DNA of 64,000 nt, taken from contig CP154956.1 in assembly GCA_039621445.1 (NCBI GenBank), positions 31,068,667-31,132,666 of the forward strand. Reading direction: 5' to 3'. How positions within the stretch are numbered: position 1 is the first letter of the stretch; every line of letters begins with the position of its first letter. This document shows positions 1 through 10,839 of the stretch, piece by piece. This DNA comes from Euglena gracilis. Lineage: Eukaryota > Euglenida > Euglenophyceae > Euglenales. The notes beneath the pieces were generated by a model, which worked only from the letters and a program-made list of their open reading frames with translations, had not been told where the DNA came from and made no database searches. The position numbers were made by a program, and so were the translations under genes.

Positions 1-261
1 GTGAGATCTATGATGTTGGTTTGAAACTTCTGCTTCTTCTTGCTTGAGTCGCAGAGCCAGCTATTTTTAAAAAGTGAGTGGTTGCTTTGCGTGAGATTAA
101 TCTGCTGGAAATGACGTTCACACTGCAGGATGACCACCCTCCATTGTCCAATGCAACTTGGTATTCTGCTTCATTTATGTCATAGACGCTCGCAAAATAC
201 GAGACATGCACAGCAAAATTCAAGACCAGTTAATAAAAACTAGCAGATCAATGATGGGTTA

Positions 262-483
262 TTAGGGGTCGCTGCGCACGGGTTCTGCTGCTGGTGCGGG
301 CTTCAGGGAGGGCGGCCATGCATCGGCCCCCGCCTCCGCCCCCTCCCGCAACGCCGCCCGGTACAGGCTGGCGGGCTCCAGGGGCGGCCGGGGCTCAGCC
401 AGCCGGCGGGGGCTGGAGTGGTCACTGCTGAGTTCAGCGCTGGGCCGCGGGGAGAGGGGGTCCTCTGGCGTAGGCCGCGCAAA
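262..483 (-). CDS. C-terminal exon of a proline-rich protein (gene B)
   Basis: The minus strand is open from a good acceptor (GCCGGGCAG, just above 483) to a TAA at 264-262, giving 73 codons in phase 0 plus the stop. The peptide starts FARPTPEDPLSPRPS and includes LEPASLYRAALREG, a short helical-looking stretch among Pro/Ser-rich sequence. Codons are strongly G/C-ending, unlike the AT-rich flanks. It fits the phase-0 donor of the exon at 662-838. No domain is recognised, so the function is unknown. I infer that it ends the gene traced up to 6111. Confidence 0.55.
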   Translation of the reverse strand, partial: FARPTPEDPLSPRPSAELSSDHSSPRRLAEPRPPLEPASLYRAALREGAEAGADAWPPSLKPAPAAEPVRSDP

Positions 484-536
484 CTGCCCGGCGGTTTTTT
501 CACTTACTTTTATTTTTACTCACTTTGACGTTTTTC

Positions 537-569
<33 letters not shown>

Positions 570-661
570 ACCGAAAACTGATATTCAATGCAGCATCCAG
601 AGATGAATGACAATTGAACTAAACCTCACAGGAATTGATGAAAACGGGAAAAAAATCTTAC

Positions 662-838
662 GACAAACAGGGGGGAGTCTGCGCAGCCCGCGTCCGGGAC
701 CGCCAGCCACCCCGGACGGGCAGGCGGGCGGGGGACACCCCCGGGGACCACCACGGCGGCGACGGCCTGCAGGGCGGGGGGCCGGGCCGGGGGCGGGGGT
801 TCCGGGGGCAGGTCGACGTCCAGCGGGGGCAGGGCCGC
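662..838 (-). CDS. Internal exon, proline/alanine-rich (gene B)
   Basis: This 59-codon stretch has G/C-ending codons and includes LPPLDVDLPPEPPPPARP and AGCADSPLFV. It ends exactly at a strong donor, GTC|gtaagatt, in phase 0, which matches the phase-0 acceptor of the terminal exon at 483. The upstream border is either GGCCGAG|GCG at 838 (phase 0, chosen because it fits) or TTTTGAG|CGG at 849 (phase 1). There is no recognised domain; the low complexity suggests a disordered region. Confidence 0.45.
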
Positions 839-944
839 CTCGGCCACCGCTCAAAACCCCGGAAGAGCAACCCCCACCGACAGCTTCCGCCGGCCGTGAA
901 TGCCACCGGGTGGGGGCCGTCTCGAGACCATACCATTGCTTAGC

Positions 945-1258
945 GGCCCCCGGGGGGGGGGGAGGGGGGTCACTTTCCACTCCGAAAAAACCAGTCAGTC
1001 ACTTTTTTCGGCCAAGCCAGTCAGTCACTTTACCCCCCCGGGGGGGGGGGGTCGGCCACTCAGGAAAACCAGTCACTTTTTGGCCATTCAAGGCCATTTT
1101 TTGGCCAAAATTTTCTCCGGCGCCTTCGGCGCCGGTTGGCCACTCAGCCACTTTTGGGTGATTTCTGGCCTACCCCACCCCCCGGGGGAGGGGGGTCACG
1201 GCCAAAAAACCAGTCAGTCACCCCCCCCCTGGGGGTGGGGTGGGACAGGTGTTAAACA
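945..1258 (+). repeat. CAGTCAGTCACT-family interspersed repeat, copy 1
   Basis: A block of about 310 bp has this order: C/G homopolymer patch, TCACTTTCCACT, two or three CCAGTCAGTCACTTT motifs, another C/G patch, GGTCGGCCACTC, a perfect hairpin CCGGCGCCTTCGGCGCCGG, GCCACTTTTG, a C/G patch, and a final CCAGTCAGTCAC. The same order recurs near 18.2, 19.3, 47.9 and 54.5 kb, so this is a genuine dispersed family. No coding capacity. Confidence 0.75.
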
Positions 1259-1262
1259 ATGG

Positions 1263-2440
1263 TCTGCTCGAGACTTGGGTGGGGTCCCCCGGGGCATCAA
1301 ACGCCGCTTGCACAGCCACGGTCCGGAATGAAGCAGGGAAGTCCGAATTTCATTGCCTGTAGGCTGGATGTGTAGGGTGGTCCACCCCTTTCCTGTCAAA
1401 GGAAAATTCGATGCAAGCACGAGACATTTTTCGGGCTGAACCAGGGCCTTTAGGGCAGCAAAGAGCAACCACTTTTGTTCCAACAAAACTCAGTGGGAGT
1501 AAAAATTTGAGTGAAATACTTCCCTCTCCTCTCTCCTTGTCGAAGCACCGGAAAAGATGTGTGAAGACCTGGGGGGGGGGTGCTTATTTTGACAAACTCT
1601 GGGAAAAGACTGAGGGGGGAGGTGTTAGACAAGCTGAAAAAAATTGGTTGCAATCTGGCTTTGTGCTGAAAACGGAAAAAAAATGGACCCCCACCATTTT
1701 TGGGGTCCAATGTTGAAGATGAGAAGCTTCCCAAAAAGTTCACCCCCCAGGGGGGATTTTGACTGCTTTTGACCATTTTGGCGAAGTTTGGGCCGCCTGT
1801 TGCTAGTTTTGTCTGATTTTGGCTAATTTGGCTCGTCTTTTGATAAATTTGGCCATTTTCACCCATTTTTGGCAGTTTTGTCCCATTTTGGCAATGTTGG
1901 GTACTGTCCAAATAAGCGTTCACACCCCCAGGGCCCGAAATCTATTTCCTAAAACATGCAATCTGTGCGTCACTGGGGGGCATTTTTGGGCCGATTTACC
2001 TCCCCCCCATTTCTAAGCACCACCCTTGTCCAAGAGCAACTCCCCCGGTAACTGCCCATCTTTTTAATGGTCACCTTCTCAGGGAGGTAATTTTGTGTGT
2101 TTAAGAAAAAATTCTCAGAAGTTTCGACATTTCAAAAGCTTCTGAAGCCTGCCCCTTGGTGAAATATTGCTGGGGGGTTGCACACCCATTAGGGAGGGTG
2201 CTATTTGGCTGGCTTTCTTCAAAAAAGCTTCGAAAATTTTTGACACCTCCAGGAAAAAGGGGGGTCCAGCTCAGAGGCTAAAAAATTTGGGGTGGCTGGA
2301 AATAAAAGGCTGCTGGTCACCCCCCCCCCCTTTACCAGCTGGAACTTGGCCTGACCTGGGAGATCAAGCCGGGTACCAAAAAATCGAAACTTCAAATATC
2401 CCCCAAAACTGCCAATTATGTAAATGTATATATATATTAT
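1263..2440. other. Non-coding stretch, no gene seen
   Basis: About 1.2 kb of mixed composition with many C or G runs and recurring TTTTGGCC-like words (1745-1900). ORFs here are short, lack G/C third-position bias and have no splice context. No feature can be supported beyond simple sequence. Confidence 0.5.
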
Positions 2441-2484
2441 TATATTAATATAATATTATATATTATATTAAAATATATATTATA

Positions 2485-2706
<222 letters not shown>

Positions 2707-2949
2707 CATATATATAATTAATCAAAATCCGTCATTGCCCAGCCATCCTTTGGGCGGCTGGAAAATAACTGAAACTCGTCGATGGGGGGGAGGAGGGGGT
2801 CCAGAACTGGAAAAGGCTGGTGTCTGGACAAAGACTGCTCACTGGCTGGACTCCCCCCCCCCCCCGGAGGGATGGGTTGGGTGCCTTCTGGGTGAAACAA
2901 CGCTCTGGCCAACGGCCCAAAATGAAATGGTTCAAAGGCCATGGATGTG

Positions 2950-3165
2950 GTGTTGCTGTGTTGTGTGTTGCACAATGTGTGTTGAACAATGTGCATGTAT
3001 GTGCGCATTGTGCTGCTGCGTGTGTGCGTGCGTGCGTACGTGTGCGTGTGCGCGCGTGCGTGTGTATGTGTGTGTGTGTGTGTTTGGTTGTGTGTGTGAG
3101 AGAGAGAGAGAGAGTCTGTGCGTGTTGTGTGCGTGTTCATGTGTGTGTGTGTGTGGTTGGGTTTG
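2950..3165. repeat. GT-rich simple sequence
   Basis: Interrupted GT, GCGT and GA dinucleotide runs. The Cys/Val or His/Thr ORFs across it are repeat translations. Confidence 0.8.
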
Positions 3166-3339
3166 GCATCTTTGCACACTTATGACGATTTTTTTTAAAT
3201 TTGGCTGGGAGCCTGAAAACTATTCAGCACAGTGGGAAAATACCACTCAGTCTCCTGGGGGCCACTCAGCCTCTGCTCATTCTGCCGCCTTGCCTGAAAC
3301 ACTGCTTTCCAGTGCCAAGTGGCTGCCGGGACCCTCGTA

Positions 3340-3591
3340 CTAATTTGGGAATGTGCATTTGAGGTTGATGTGAGACTGGCAAGCCCTGAGGGCCCTGGAT
3401 GGGGCGGACAATCGGGCGGGAGCCACGGGGTAGTGTGCGGCGGGGGGTGGCATGAGGAGGGGGGCCTCGGGGAGCCGGGGGCGGCGGGCGGTCGGTGGGT
3501 CGGAGGTTCGTGGGGTGGTGGTGGTGGTGTCGGGAGGGGTGGGGGGAATGCTGGATGGCGTCGGGTCCTCGTAGTGGTCCGCCGGGGCCAT
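3340..3591 (-). CDS. Possible Pro/Thr-rich exon (gene B region)
   Basis: The frame reads [17 protein letters not shown], a Thr run, then [19 protein letters not shown], and ends at a TAG near 3340. G/C third-position bias is good and the low complexity resembles neighbouring gene B exons. No AG acceptor lies close upstream, so the 5' border is unresolved. A phase-0 donor, CCC|gtggctcc, would allow it to be internal instead of terminal. It could be an extra gene B exon, a separate short gene, or GC-rich non-coding sequence. Confidence 0.35.
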   Translation of the reverse strand: MAPADHYEDPTPSSIPPTPPDTTTTTPRTSDPPTARRPRLPEAPLLMPPPAAHYPVAPARLSAPSRALRACQSHINLKCTFPN

Positions 3592-3674
3592 GCCCCCGCG
3601 TTGGGTTCACCAGCGGGGTGTATTTCCCATTGCCGACCCTACTACCCCCCAGCAGGACAAACCGATGGCCATAC

Positions 3675-3767
3675 CATTTCCAAAGTGGGGTATCGGCGCG
3701 GGGGCCTGCACAGCACAACTGGCTCCAGCCGGGCGTCGGGGTCCGCCTCCAGCGACTTGCGGTCGGC
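3675..3767 (-). CDS. Internal exon, 31 codons (gene B)
   Basis: The acceptor CTGCCGGCAG|GCC and the donor GAAATG|gtatgg enclose exactly 31 codons in phase 0/0. The peptide begins ADRKSLEADPDARLEPVV. It joins in frame to the upstream exon ending LNRPGRS at 4239. No domain is recognised. Confidence 0.55.
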
Positions 3768-4084
3768 CTGCCGGCAGGGCTGAATGGAAAGGCCTAGTAG
3801 GGGGGTCAGACCCCCACCAGGGAGGTGGGAGGAGGGGGGGGGTCGACCCCCCAGAAGGTTTCAGGGATTCCGGAACAGCCCTGGTTGCCGGGAGAAGTGG
3901 TGTGCCTGCTCTTTGACTGCAGCAGGAGCCCCTCCAAGCCTCGGCCTTCCTGGGTGGCAAGTAGCAATGACGGCGCACATTTCTTACAGATCCCTCCTTT
4001 TCTTCGTTGCAGCCCTTGGTTTGCTGCTTTTCGACACCCACCCCACCCGTCCCATTGCTCGAGGAGGAAATCCATTGTAGGCCC

Positions 4085-4190
4085 GGACACCACACCCACC
4101 CACCCACCCACCCACCCACCCACCCACCCACCCACCCACACACACACCCACACCCACACCCACACACACAGGCACACACACACCCACACC
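4085..4190. repeat. (ACCC)n / (AC)n microsatellite in an intron
   Basis: A CACCCACC tetranucleotide tract passes into CACA runs. It sits between the gene B exons at 4239 and 3767, which is typical of the introns in this window. Confidence 0.9.
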
Positions 4191-4238
4191 AATTCCCCAA
4201 GGAGGCATATTTATGCGAAAGAAGACTGCACGTTTGAC

Positions 4239-4568
4239 GCTTCGTCCCGGGCGGTTCAAAGGCCCCTGCTGGCCCTTCAGCCACGAGTCCAGCCGCACCA
4301 TCGTCGGCGGCCGCAGGCCTCTCCGCAGCTCCTCCCGCTGTCCAGCGTCCTCCACCGCGGGCTGCACCGCCGCCCCTGCCGGCCACGGGCTTGGGGCCTC
4401 GGGGGCGGTCGGCAGTGCGGGCCGGGCCCGGGCGTCATCGGGAGGCCCCGGGGGTTTCAGGATGCCCCTCGCAGGGGTGGGGAGGGACGGGGGGCCCGGT
4501 GGGGGGTTGGGCCCGTTGAGGGGGGCGGCGGGGAGCGGCGGGTTGGTGGCACCGGCCGCTGGCAGGGG
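4239..4568 (-). CDS. Large proline-rich exon, 110 codons (gene B)
   Basis: The acceptor TTTGCCAG|CCC and the donor CGAAGC|gtcaaa enclose 330 bp, phase 0 at both ends. The peptide opens PLPAAGATNPPLP, contains GILKPPGPPDDARARP and VQPAVEDAGQREELRRG, and closes MVRLDSWLKGQQGPLNRP. The last third looks helical and more conserved in character; the first two thirds are Pro/Ala-rich and probably disordered. Third codon positions are mostly G or C. Phases agree with the exons at 5086-5174 and 3675-3767, the best evidence that this is a real spliced gene. Function unknown. Confidence 0.6.
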
Positions 4569-5085
4569 CTGGCAAACGTGCCAACGCTGCCGTCGGATCA
4601 ACGTTGTTGGTTGGGTGATGGTGGTTGGCCCAAAGCGTTCAACACTTTGGGCACTGGGGAAAAAGTGCCTTCACTGTCCGCCAACCGGAGCCGTGGCTGA
4701 GCTCAGGCCGGCACAACAGCGCCGCTGTGAGCTGGGAAACACCGGATTTCAGCCAGCCGCGGCTCAATTCTTTTTTAATTTATCTTTACATTCTGACGTT
4801 ACATTTTATTTCACTATTTTTTTCACACCACAAACCAGCTGCCCCACTGAGGTGGACGGCAGTGTAGCTTGGCTGTGAGCTAACACATGGGGAAAGAGCA
4901 CTTCAAGAAAAGGAATGGAGGCCCATCACTCTTCATGGCAAAATTGGAGAATTGAGGTGCGGAATTGTGAGCAAGGTCACCCCCCCCAAAATAAGACCGG
5001 GTCCTATTTCCGGGTCCCTTGCTTGGGGCTGGACCCCACTCCCCTGCCACCCTGGCTGGACCCCTCAACACTTGTGCGCTGCAAC

Positions 5086-5174
5086 CGGCCCGTGGCTGGG
5101 GGGCAGGAGGGAGGGGGCCCCAGCACCAAGGGAGTATGACCGGCTCAGGCGGCGGGGAGCCAGGGACAGGCGTC
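5086..5174 (-). CDS. Internal exon, Arg/Ser-rich (gene B)
   Basis: A C-rich acceptor, CCCCTCCCCCAG|GA, begins 89 bp reading RLSLAPRRLSRSYSLG to SHGP, with a GGGCCG|gttgca donor. The phases (1 in, 0 out) fit both the upstream exon at 5983-6111 and the downstream exon at 4568. The Arg-X-Ser repeats could be phosphorylation sites, but nothing in the sequence proves that. Confidence 0.45.
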
Positions 5175-5289
5175 CTGGGGGAGGGGTTGGAAGCCAATGG
5201 CTTCCAACTGAATCTGAACTGAAGCTGACTGAATCCACCCTTTTCAGGATCGAACAGCAGGGTGAATGTCCACGGGCATATGCATTGGG

Positions 5290-5612
5290 AGTATGTACTG
5301 GGTGTGTTGTGTGTTGTGTTGTGCTCTGTTGATTTGTGTTGTGTTGTGTTGTGTTGTGTGTTGTGTGTTGTGTGTCATGTTGTGTTGTGTGTTGTGTTGT
5401 GTTGTGTCGTGTCGTGTCATGTTGTGTTGTGTGTTGTTTTGTGTTGTGTTGTGTGTTGTGTTGTGTCGTGTCGTGTCGTGTCATGTTGTGTTGTGCGTTG
5501 TTTTGTGTTGTGTTGTGTGTTGTGCTGTGTCGTGTTGTGTGTCGTGTTGCGTTGTGTCGTGTCGTGTCGTGTCGTGTCGTGTCGTGTCGTGTCGTGTCGT
5601 GTCGCGTTGTGT
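5290..5612. repeat. (TTGTG)n/(TCGTG)n pentanucleotide array
   Basis: About 320 bp of GT-rich pentamers: first TTGTG with interruptions, then a pure run of about twelve TCGTG units at the 3' end. It lies in a gene B intron. Long Cys/Val and His/Thr ORFs across it are translated repeat. Confidence 0.9.
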
Positions 5613-5982
5613 CCCCCATCCACCTTCATTTGCCCTGGCGGATGCCTGGGGGAGACTGCGGGGCCCAGTTGAAGACCGCCGTCCACCAGAATGCTGAGGC
5701 CACCGCAGTGCAGACACCCGCCACTGCAGGCGCCACACTCCCCTCCCCAGGAAACTGTCACCCGACCTTGAGATTTTCCGCATGGGAACCGGCATGGATG
5801 AGAACCCTCACGGATGCAGGTTCTCATGCATGAGAACTTGCAGGACGGTCCTTGGGCGTGAAAACTTCCACAGGGGGTGCCCATGAGCGAAACGCGCACT
5901 GTGCACCCATTGGGGGGGAGAACGGCAACCGCCCACCCAGCACAGCCACCGCCAGCCCGGGGGGGGGGATGGAGGGCGGCAC

Positions 5983-6111
5983 TGCGGCGGGCGGTGAAGC
6001 CGTCCGGCACTGGCGGGGTGGCCGTCTTGCGCCAGAGGCAGCGGGTCAGGGGGGCTGCGGCGGCGCTGCGGGGGCCCGGCCCGCACTGGCAGAGCTCGAG
6101 GGCAGGGCCGG
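5983..6111 (-). CDS. Internal exon, Cys-containing (gene B)
   Basis: The acceptor is a long C-tract ending CCCCTCCAG|CC and the donor is CGCCGCA|gtgccg (129 bp, phase 1 to 1). The frame reads LELCQCGPGPRSAAAAP, then LTRCLWRKTATPPVPDGF. It contains a short CxC and a single TRCLWRK motif, too little to name a domain. The junction with 5174 keeps the frame open. No upstream exon or start codon of gene B was found between 6.1 kb and the end of the next gene at 7557. Confidence 0.45.
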
Positions 6112-6189
6112 CTGGAGGGGGGGGGGGGGGGGGCGGGGGAGAAGACTGAGGGGTCATGGAGGGGGGGGGGCTGGGCGGAGACAAGGCTG

Positions 6190-7550
6190 ACCCCGGCACG
6201 GCTGAAAAGTGAGGGTTTGCCCGGCGGATCAGCAAACCCAGCCGGAGGAGCGAAAAGGAAACGATCTGGACGCGTGGGTGCTGAAGCGCACTGGTTGTGA
6301 CACTCACTGGTTGGGGTGGCGTGGGAATTCCGAAGGGAGCCTCTTGGTGCTGGGGGGTCGGTGGTCTTGTGCCCGGATTGGTTAGCCGAAGGGGGTGGAG
6401 AATAGGGGGTGGGGCAGCAGATCGGGGAGTTCTGAGTCGAAATCCAAAAGTACCCAAAATACCCCCACAAGATGCTTTTGGAGAAAATTTGTCAAAAATC
6501 AAATTATTACTGTTGTTAGGGAGGGAAAACCAAAATTATAAAAAATAATTTTTTCTCCATGACATTTGGGTTTTGCGGCCAAATGTCTTCCCTGGACAAC
6601 GACATTTCTTTCACTAGGGGGGTCTCTGAGCTCTTATCCCTGTGTGGATAAAAACAAAGCTAAACCAGAGAATCCCTCTCCCCTCCCGCTCCTCAATTTG
6701 GGTGGGTTGCAAGAAAATCATATTTCCAACCTTGTACTGCCGAAAATGAAACTCATCGTACGCCCAAACTAGCGATACTTTGCTAGTTGCTCCATGGCCA
6801 ATGTGGCAACAAAAATGCCACAGGTTTCTGACTCTGCGTTTTGAAGTGATTTCTTTCCCCCTTCAAGAAATCCCCCAAAATAATGGGAAGCCAAAGGAAA
6901 AATCTGGCGACCTAAAATGAAATCGCATCTGGTCAACGCATAACCTACTAAACAGGCTTTGAGGGATTGAGCTCGTTCTACATTTCATCACACTGGTGGA
7001 TTTAATATTACAAAAAAATTACGCTGTTATACACTGTGCGCATTTTTAACCCAATTAAACATAAGACACAAAAAAAAGATGGAAAGATAAAACGGAAAAA
7101 ACAACAAAGAAATACAGAAAATAAGCATTGAGTGTGATAAAATTGATTGACTTGATTGTGATTAAAAAAGTCAACATATCAATCAGGCCGTGTGCCTGGA
7201 TAAAATGAGTAATAATAAATAAACAAGCAAAAGCAACAAAAATTGAAACAAAAGCATAAAATTGAGAATAAACAGTCGAAAGAATAATGGAAAATGAAAG
7301 AAATTGAAAAGCAAAGAAAAAAAATTCAAAAGTGGATCATATGGATCATATTTGTGGTTTGTGGTGTCGATTGATTGGTTGGGTGGTGGATTGATTGATT
7401 GGCCCTGGGGATTAACGTTGCAGCAGGGTATCACCTACGTAAAGTGGACTGGCATGCACCGGAGTGCCAATCCCTTCCAAATCCAGGGGGAGGGAGGCCG
7501 AATAAAACGTTCAAGTAGACTGCCGGGGCACAACGCCGTATCGTCCATGA
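6190..7550. other. AT-rich stretch, no gene seen
   Basis: GC-poor sequence with poly-A and poly-T runs between gene B and the gene ending at 7557. There are no coding-biased ORFs or clear splice-bounded exons. A TCTCTGAGCTCTTAT word near 6630 resembles copies at 29.65 and 42.45 kb. It probably contains the gene B 5' region and the downstream flank of the next gene, but no promoter element could be identified. Confidence 0.4.
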
Positions 7551-7556
7551 TGGCAA

Positions 7557-9789
7557 TTATCGGGGAGACCTGGCCTGGCCCTGGGGGAGGTCCTCCAGGC
7601 GATAGTAGTCCACCGCCGGGTCATATCCGGTGAAGACGCGGAGGCCCTGGTGGAGCCACCGCTGGTGCCCCGCCTCGTCGAGGTACGACGCGAGCCCCAG
7701 GGCTTGCAGGGGGAGGGGGGATGAGAAATGGGGAGCTCACACAGCCATGGGGGGGGGCTTGCCTGATGATCAGCAAGTGAAACGGGGGCGTAGCCCCCTG
7801 GGTAATGTGGCAGCTCAGAGAATCCAGCCACTGCCCACGACCACCGCTCAGAAGAACAGGGGACCCCAGCTACACGGAAGGCGCCTCCGTACCGGCCAGC
7901 CTCCAACCCCAACAGTGCATACGCCTGCCACCCGGGTGCGTGTTGCAACACCCACCGCCAGGGGGTGGGTTTGCGGTAGCGCCACATGGAGCCGTCCCCC
8001 GGCCCACGGGCCCCCCCTCCCGGCGGGGGTCAGCGTTGACGCCGGGAAGGGCGGCGGCGAGGGGGGCGACGTCCACCCGCTGGCACGCGCAGCCCGCGGG
8101 GGCGGCGAGGGCGGCGGGCGGGGTCGCTGGGCGGAGCAGTGGGGCGGGGCCCGCGGAGAGGCTGCGGGGGCGGCGGTCACCGGGGCTGGGGCCAGGGGCC
8201 GAGAGGGGGCAGGAGGGGGGGGAAGGGAGGGGTAGGATTCCCCCCCTCCCCTGGAAGCTCCCAGCCCGGGGGGTTTGACGGCCGGGCTCACCCGCATGCC
8301 CCGGCTCTGTAGCGAAGGTTGTGGCACCATTCGCCGAGGGAGGATGAGCGCGGTGGGGGAGGCCAGCGTTCCGAACCAACGTCAGGGGGCGCATGCCTCC
8401 CTGGACCCCCTCCCGCTCTTCAGGCGTAGCCGATGACTGGCGGTGGCCCCAATGCAACACATCGCCCACGTCGAGCCCCTGGCTGAGGCTGGCGATGGAG
8501 TCCCAGTGGCCCGGTGGGTTGGGCCCCGGCAGCAGAGCCGGCCGGCGGTTTGGGACCCAGGCACCCCCCTCCCCCCCCCCCCCCCCGGGGCTGATGACCC
8601 GGCTCCCACAACAGGGGGAGGGGGAGGGCAGTGGCGGGGCAGGCCCTGGGGAGGCTCAATACCCGGGCACTGGACTGGTTCACCCCGAGGGAGAGGGCCC
8701 GGCCGGACCGGAACCCGGTGGGCGCAGAGGTTGGCAGCGACGGCGTGGAGGGGAGAGGGGGCAGGGATGGTGCCCATCTGCATGCCCCGGGGAGAACGCC
8801 GACCACGGCATAGGGTTGGCTCAGGCATAACGGTGGCGTTCACATTCCGTGCCTGCACAGAAATGTTCTGATCAGGCTTGTACTTAGCGACCGGGGGAAG
8901 GGGAGGGAGGGGTGGGTGCCATAGGGTGCCTGGGGGTGCAAGGGGCAGGCACCCTATAGCACCCATCCGACCCCCCCCCCCCGGAGGGGGGGTAGGGTTT
9001 TGGGGGGTGCCTGCCCATAGGAGGCACCGCCCTCCGACCCCGGCGCTGAAAGCGTCGGGGGCTCGGAAAAAGCCATTTTCAATGAAAGTTTTCTGGGTCC
9101 CCCCGGGACCCCCCCCATGGAGTGGGGGGGCACCCGACTAAACACAAGCCTGGTTCTGATGCTTCTCACCACTGACGATTCCCACACTGCCGTTGCCGCA
9201 TCAATCCGTGTTGATCCCCCCATACCAGCGCCACAACCAACCCACAGCGCACCTGCGCTGGGCGCCAGAGGTGGGCCACCACTGCGTCGGCCGGGAGGAA
9301 CTTCGGGACGGGGGTGGGGTCGGAGAGGAAGCGCTGCCCGTGCGTGCGCAGCGACGGCGGCGGGGGTGGGTCGTCGGCCGGGGGCGCCGCGCGGTGGTGG
9401 AAGACGTGGGAGGTGGGCCACAGCGGTTCTGGCTCCGCGCTGTACGACGCCCACCCCGGGGCATCTGTGGAGGTGGCCGGTGCCACAGTGGGGGATGCTC
9501 TGTGCGCTATGTGAAAAAAAAATCGGAAAAAAAAATCGGACGGTTGGCTGGGCAGCAAGGGACGTACTGGGGCCAAATTACAAGCACGTAGGACATCTGG
9601 ACTTATCTTGGACATCCATGTGCAGAAAGAACACATGCGGCATGTATGTCCGCCCTCCCCCCAGCCCCAGGGGGGGGGGGAGGGGGCGGGGAGGGCAGCC
9701 CCCGCCCATCGCCCCGCCGGTCCGCTACCCGCGGCGCCGCCGCGGGGGTGCGGCGCGGAGTACGCCCGCAGGCGGCGCAGCCCGGCCAT
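7557..9789 (-). CDS. Six-exon gene of unknown function with basic N-terminus (gene A)
   Basis: Exons in order are 9789-9729, 9464-9253, 8852 to about 8680, about 8569-8292, 8161-7952 and 7702-7557. Start ATG 9789 gives MAGLRRLRAYSAPHPRGG, Arg-rich and acid-free like a mitochondrial presequence. Exon 1 ends GCG G|gtagcgg (phase 1) and exon 2 begins after CCACCTCCACAG with AT, giving Asp and an open frame (SYSAEPEPLWPTSHVFHH). Exon 3 continues in phase 0 (ARNVNATVMPEPTLCRG). Exon 4 has NPPGHWDSIASLSQGLDVG and ends at GCGG|gtgagc. Exon 5 has GGRLHVALPQTHPLAV. Exon 6 has SYLDEAGHQRWLHQGLRVF, then YDPAVDYYRLEDLP and TAA at 7557. The exon 3/4 junction is unresolved because it crosses a 16-C homopolymer. 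Length is about 370 residues. No family recognised; mitochondrial location is inferred only from the first residues. Confidence 0.6.
9253..9464 (-). CDS. Exon 2 of gene A
   Basis: This is the best-defined exon of gene A, 212 bp between acceptor CCACCTCCACAG and donor GCGCAG|gtgcgct. The 61 bases of exon 1 plus 212 make exactly 91 codons, so the next intron is phase 0. The peptide contains DDPPPPPSLRTHGQRFLSDP and PVPKFLPADAVVAHLWRPAQ. G/C third-position bias is strong. Confidence 0.65.
9729..9789 (-). CDS. Exon 1 of gene A with start codon
   Basis: The ATG at 9789-9787 begins 20 codons rich in Arg and Ala without acidic residues, then donor GCGG|gtagcgg. The phase (1) matches exon 2. The ATG was chosen because it is the only one in frame before the exon 2 junction and gives a targeting-like N-terminus. 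Confidence 0.5.
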
Positions 9790-9954
9790 CCGGGCCGCCC
9801 CTCGGCGGGGGAGGGGTCGGTCGGTCGGCGGCCTGTCCCCCCCCCCCCCGGGTCGGCGCAGAGTGGGCAACCCCTGCGGCAATCGTCCCGGCCACCGCCG
9901 GGAATGCTCGCACAGGCCGGGATCACACTGTTGATCACACTGTTGCTGAACGAC

Positions 9955-10012
9955 CCCCCCGGGGGCCACTTTCCACTTTCAAAAAAGTAGTCACCTCACC
10001 CCCCCTGGGGTG
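9955..10012 (+). repeat. Fragment of CAGTCAGTCACT-family repeat
   Basis: C/G patch, CCACTTTCCACTTTC, AGTAGTCACC, then a second C/G patch. It matches only the left end of the family seen at 945 and elsewhere. Confidence 0.5.
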
Positions 10013-10039
10013 GGGTCGCAACGGCATGGCCAGACAATG

Positions 10040-10178
10040 CATGTCTTCGGGAGCAAGCACCTATAGTTGACCCCCAGATTTTCGCCATTTTCGGCCATTT
10101 TCGGCTATTTTCGGCCATTTTCGGCCATTTTCGGCCATTTTCGGCCATTTTCGGCCATTTTTTCCTATAGGTGGGGGG
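10040..10178 (+). repeat. (TTTTCGGCCA)n decamer array, copy 1
   Basis: About nine units of the decamer TTTTCGGCCA are bounded by AGCACCTATAG on the left and CTATAGGTGGGGG on the right, which are partly inverted copies of each other. A second array with the same borders, inverted, is at 12200-12370. Confidence 0.85.
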
Positions 10179-10179
10179 T

Positions 10180-10830
10180 AAAGCTGCCTTAAAATTCTTT
10201 CATGCCAACAACACATTTTGATCATTCAGTCAACATGCAAGCAGCTAACGCATCCAAGGAGGTCCGTTTGGAATGGGTGCTCAGGGATTAAAGAGGTCAA
10301 AGAGTTTTTTGTTGCAATATGCAAATGCAAGGTTTTGGGAATAAGCTTCTTTTTTCCTGCCAGAGAGGCTCTTGTCCACTTTGGTCTTTTTTTGCTGGAG
10401 GTTTTTGGGACGCTTCATGAGAGTGGTTGGCACATGACATATTAACCACAATGGTGGATGGCAACACCAAAACTGGTGCTTTTTTCTTCAAGCCTCTTGG
10501 CGTGGATGCTTTTCACAAACAACTTCCCCTCACCTATTCCAACTTGATACCCCAAGCAACATTGTTTGATGGTGGCATTGTTATATCCCATCCACTTGTG
10601 TGCAATAAACCTAATGCAGGAATCACACCTTTAACAGAGAAAAAAACGCTTCACATACTTTGCCTAGTTGCACCTTGTCACCACAATTTTCTGAAATGTC
10701 ATCAAAACCATCGGCTTTGGCCCAAATAACCCATTTGGAGGTGGTTCGTTGAGCAGCATGTGCAAGCAAAGAAAAGCAAAGAAAAGTAAGCAAACATGTG
10801 ATTGGCCCATAATGTTCAAATATTGACATC
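10180..10830. other. Non-coding stretch, no gene seen
   Basis: AT-rich unique-looking sequence. A word CCCAAATAACCCATTTGGAG near 10720 recurs at 11617 with small changes, flanking the minisatellite. ORFs have AT-ending codons and no splice context. Confidence 0.4.
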
Positions 10831-10839
10831 AAATGTGCT

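Noticed and set aside
5065-5697. Overlapping Cys/Val and His/Asp/Thr ORFs on both strands
   Set aside because: They translate the TTGTG/TCGTG pentamer array in several frames, as expected for a stop-free repeat.
5417-6502. 361-codon minus-strand ORF as one protein
   Set aside because: It runs through a Pro run, the gene B exon in another frame and the pentamer array; only the 5983-6111 exon has splice and phase support.
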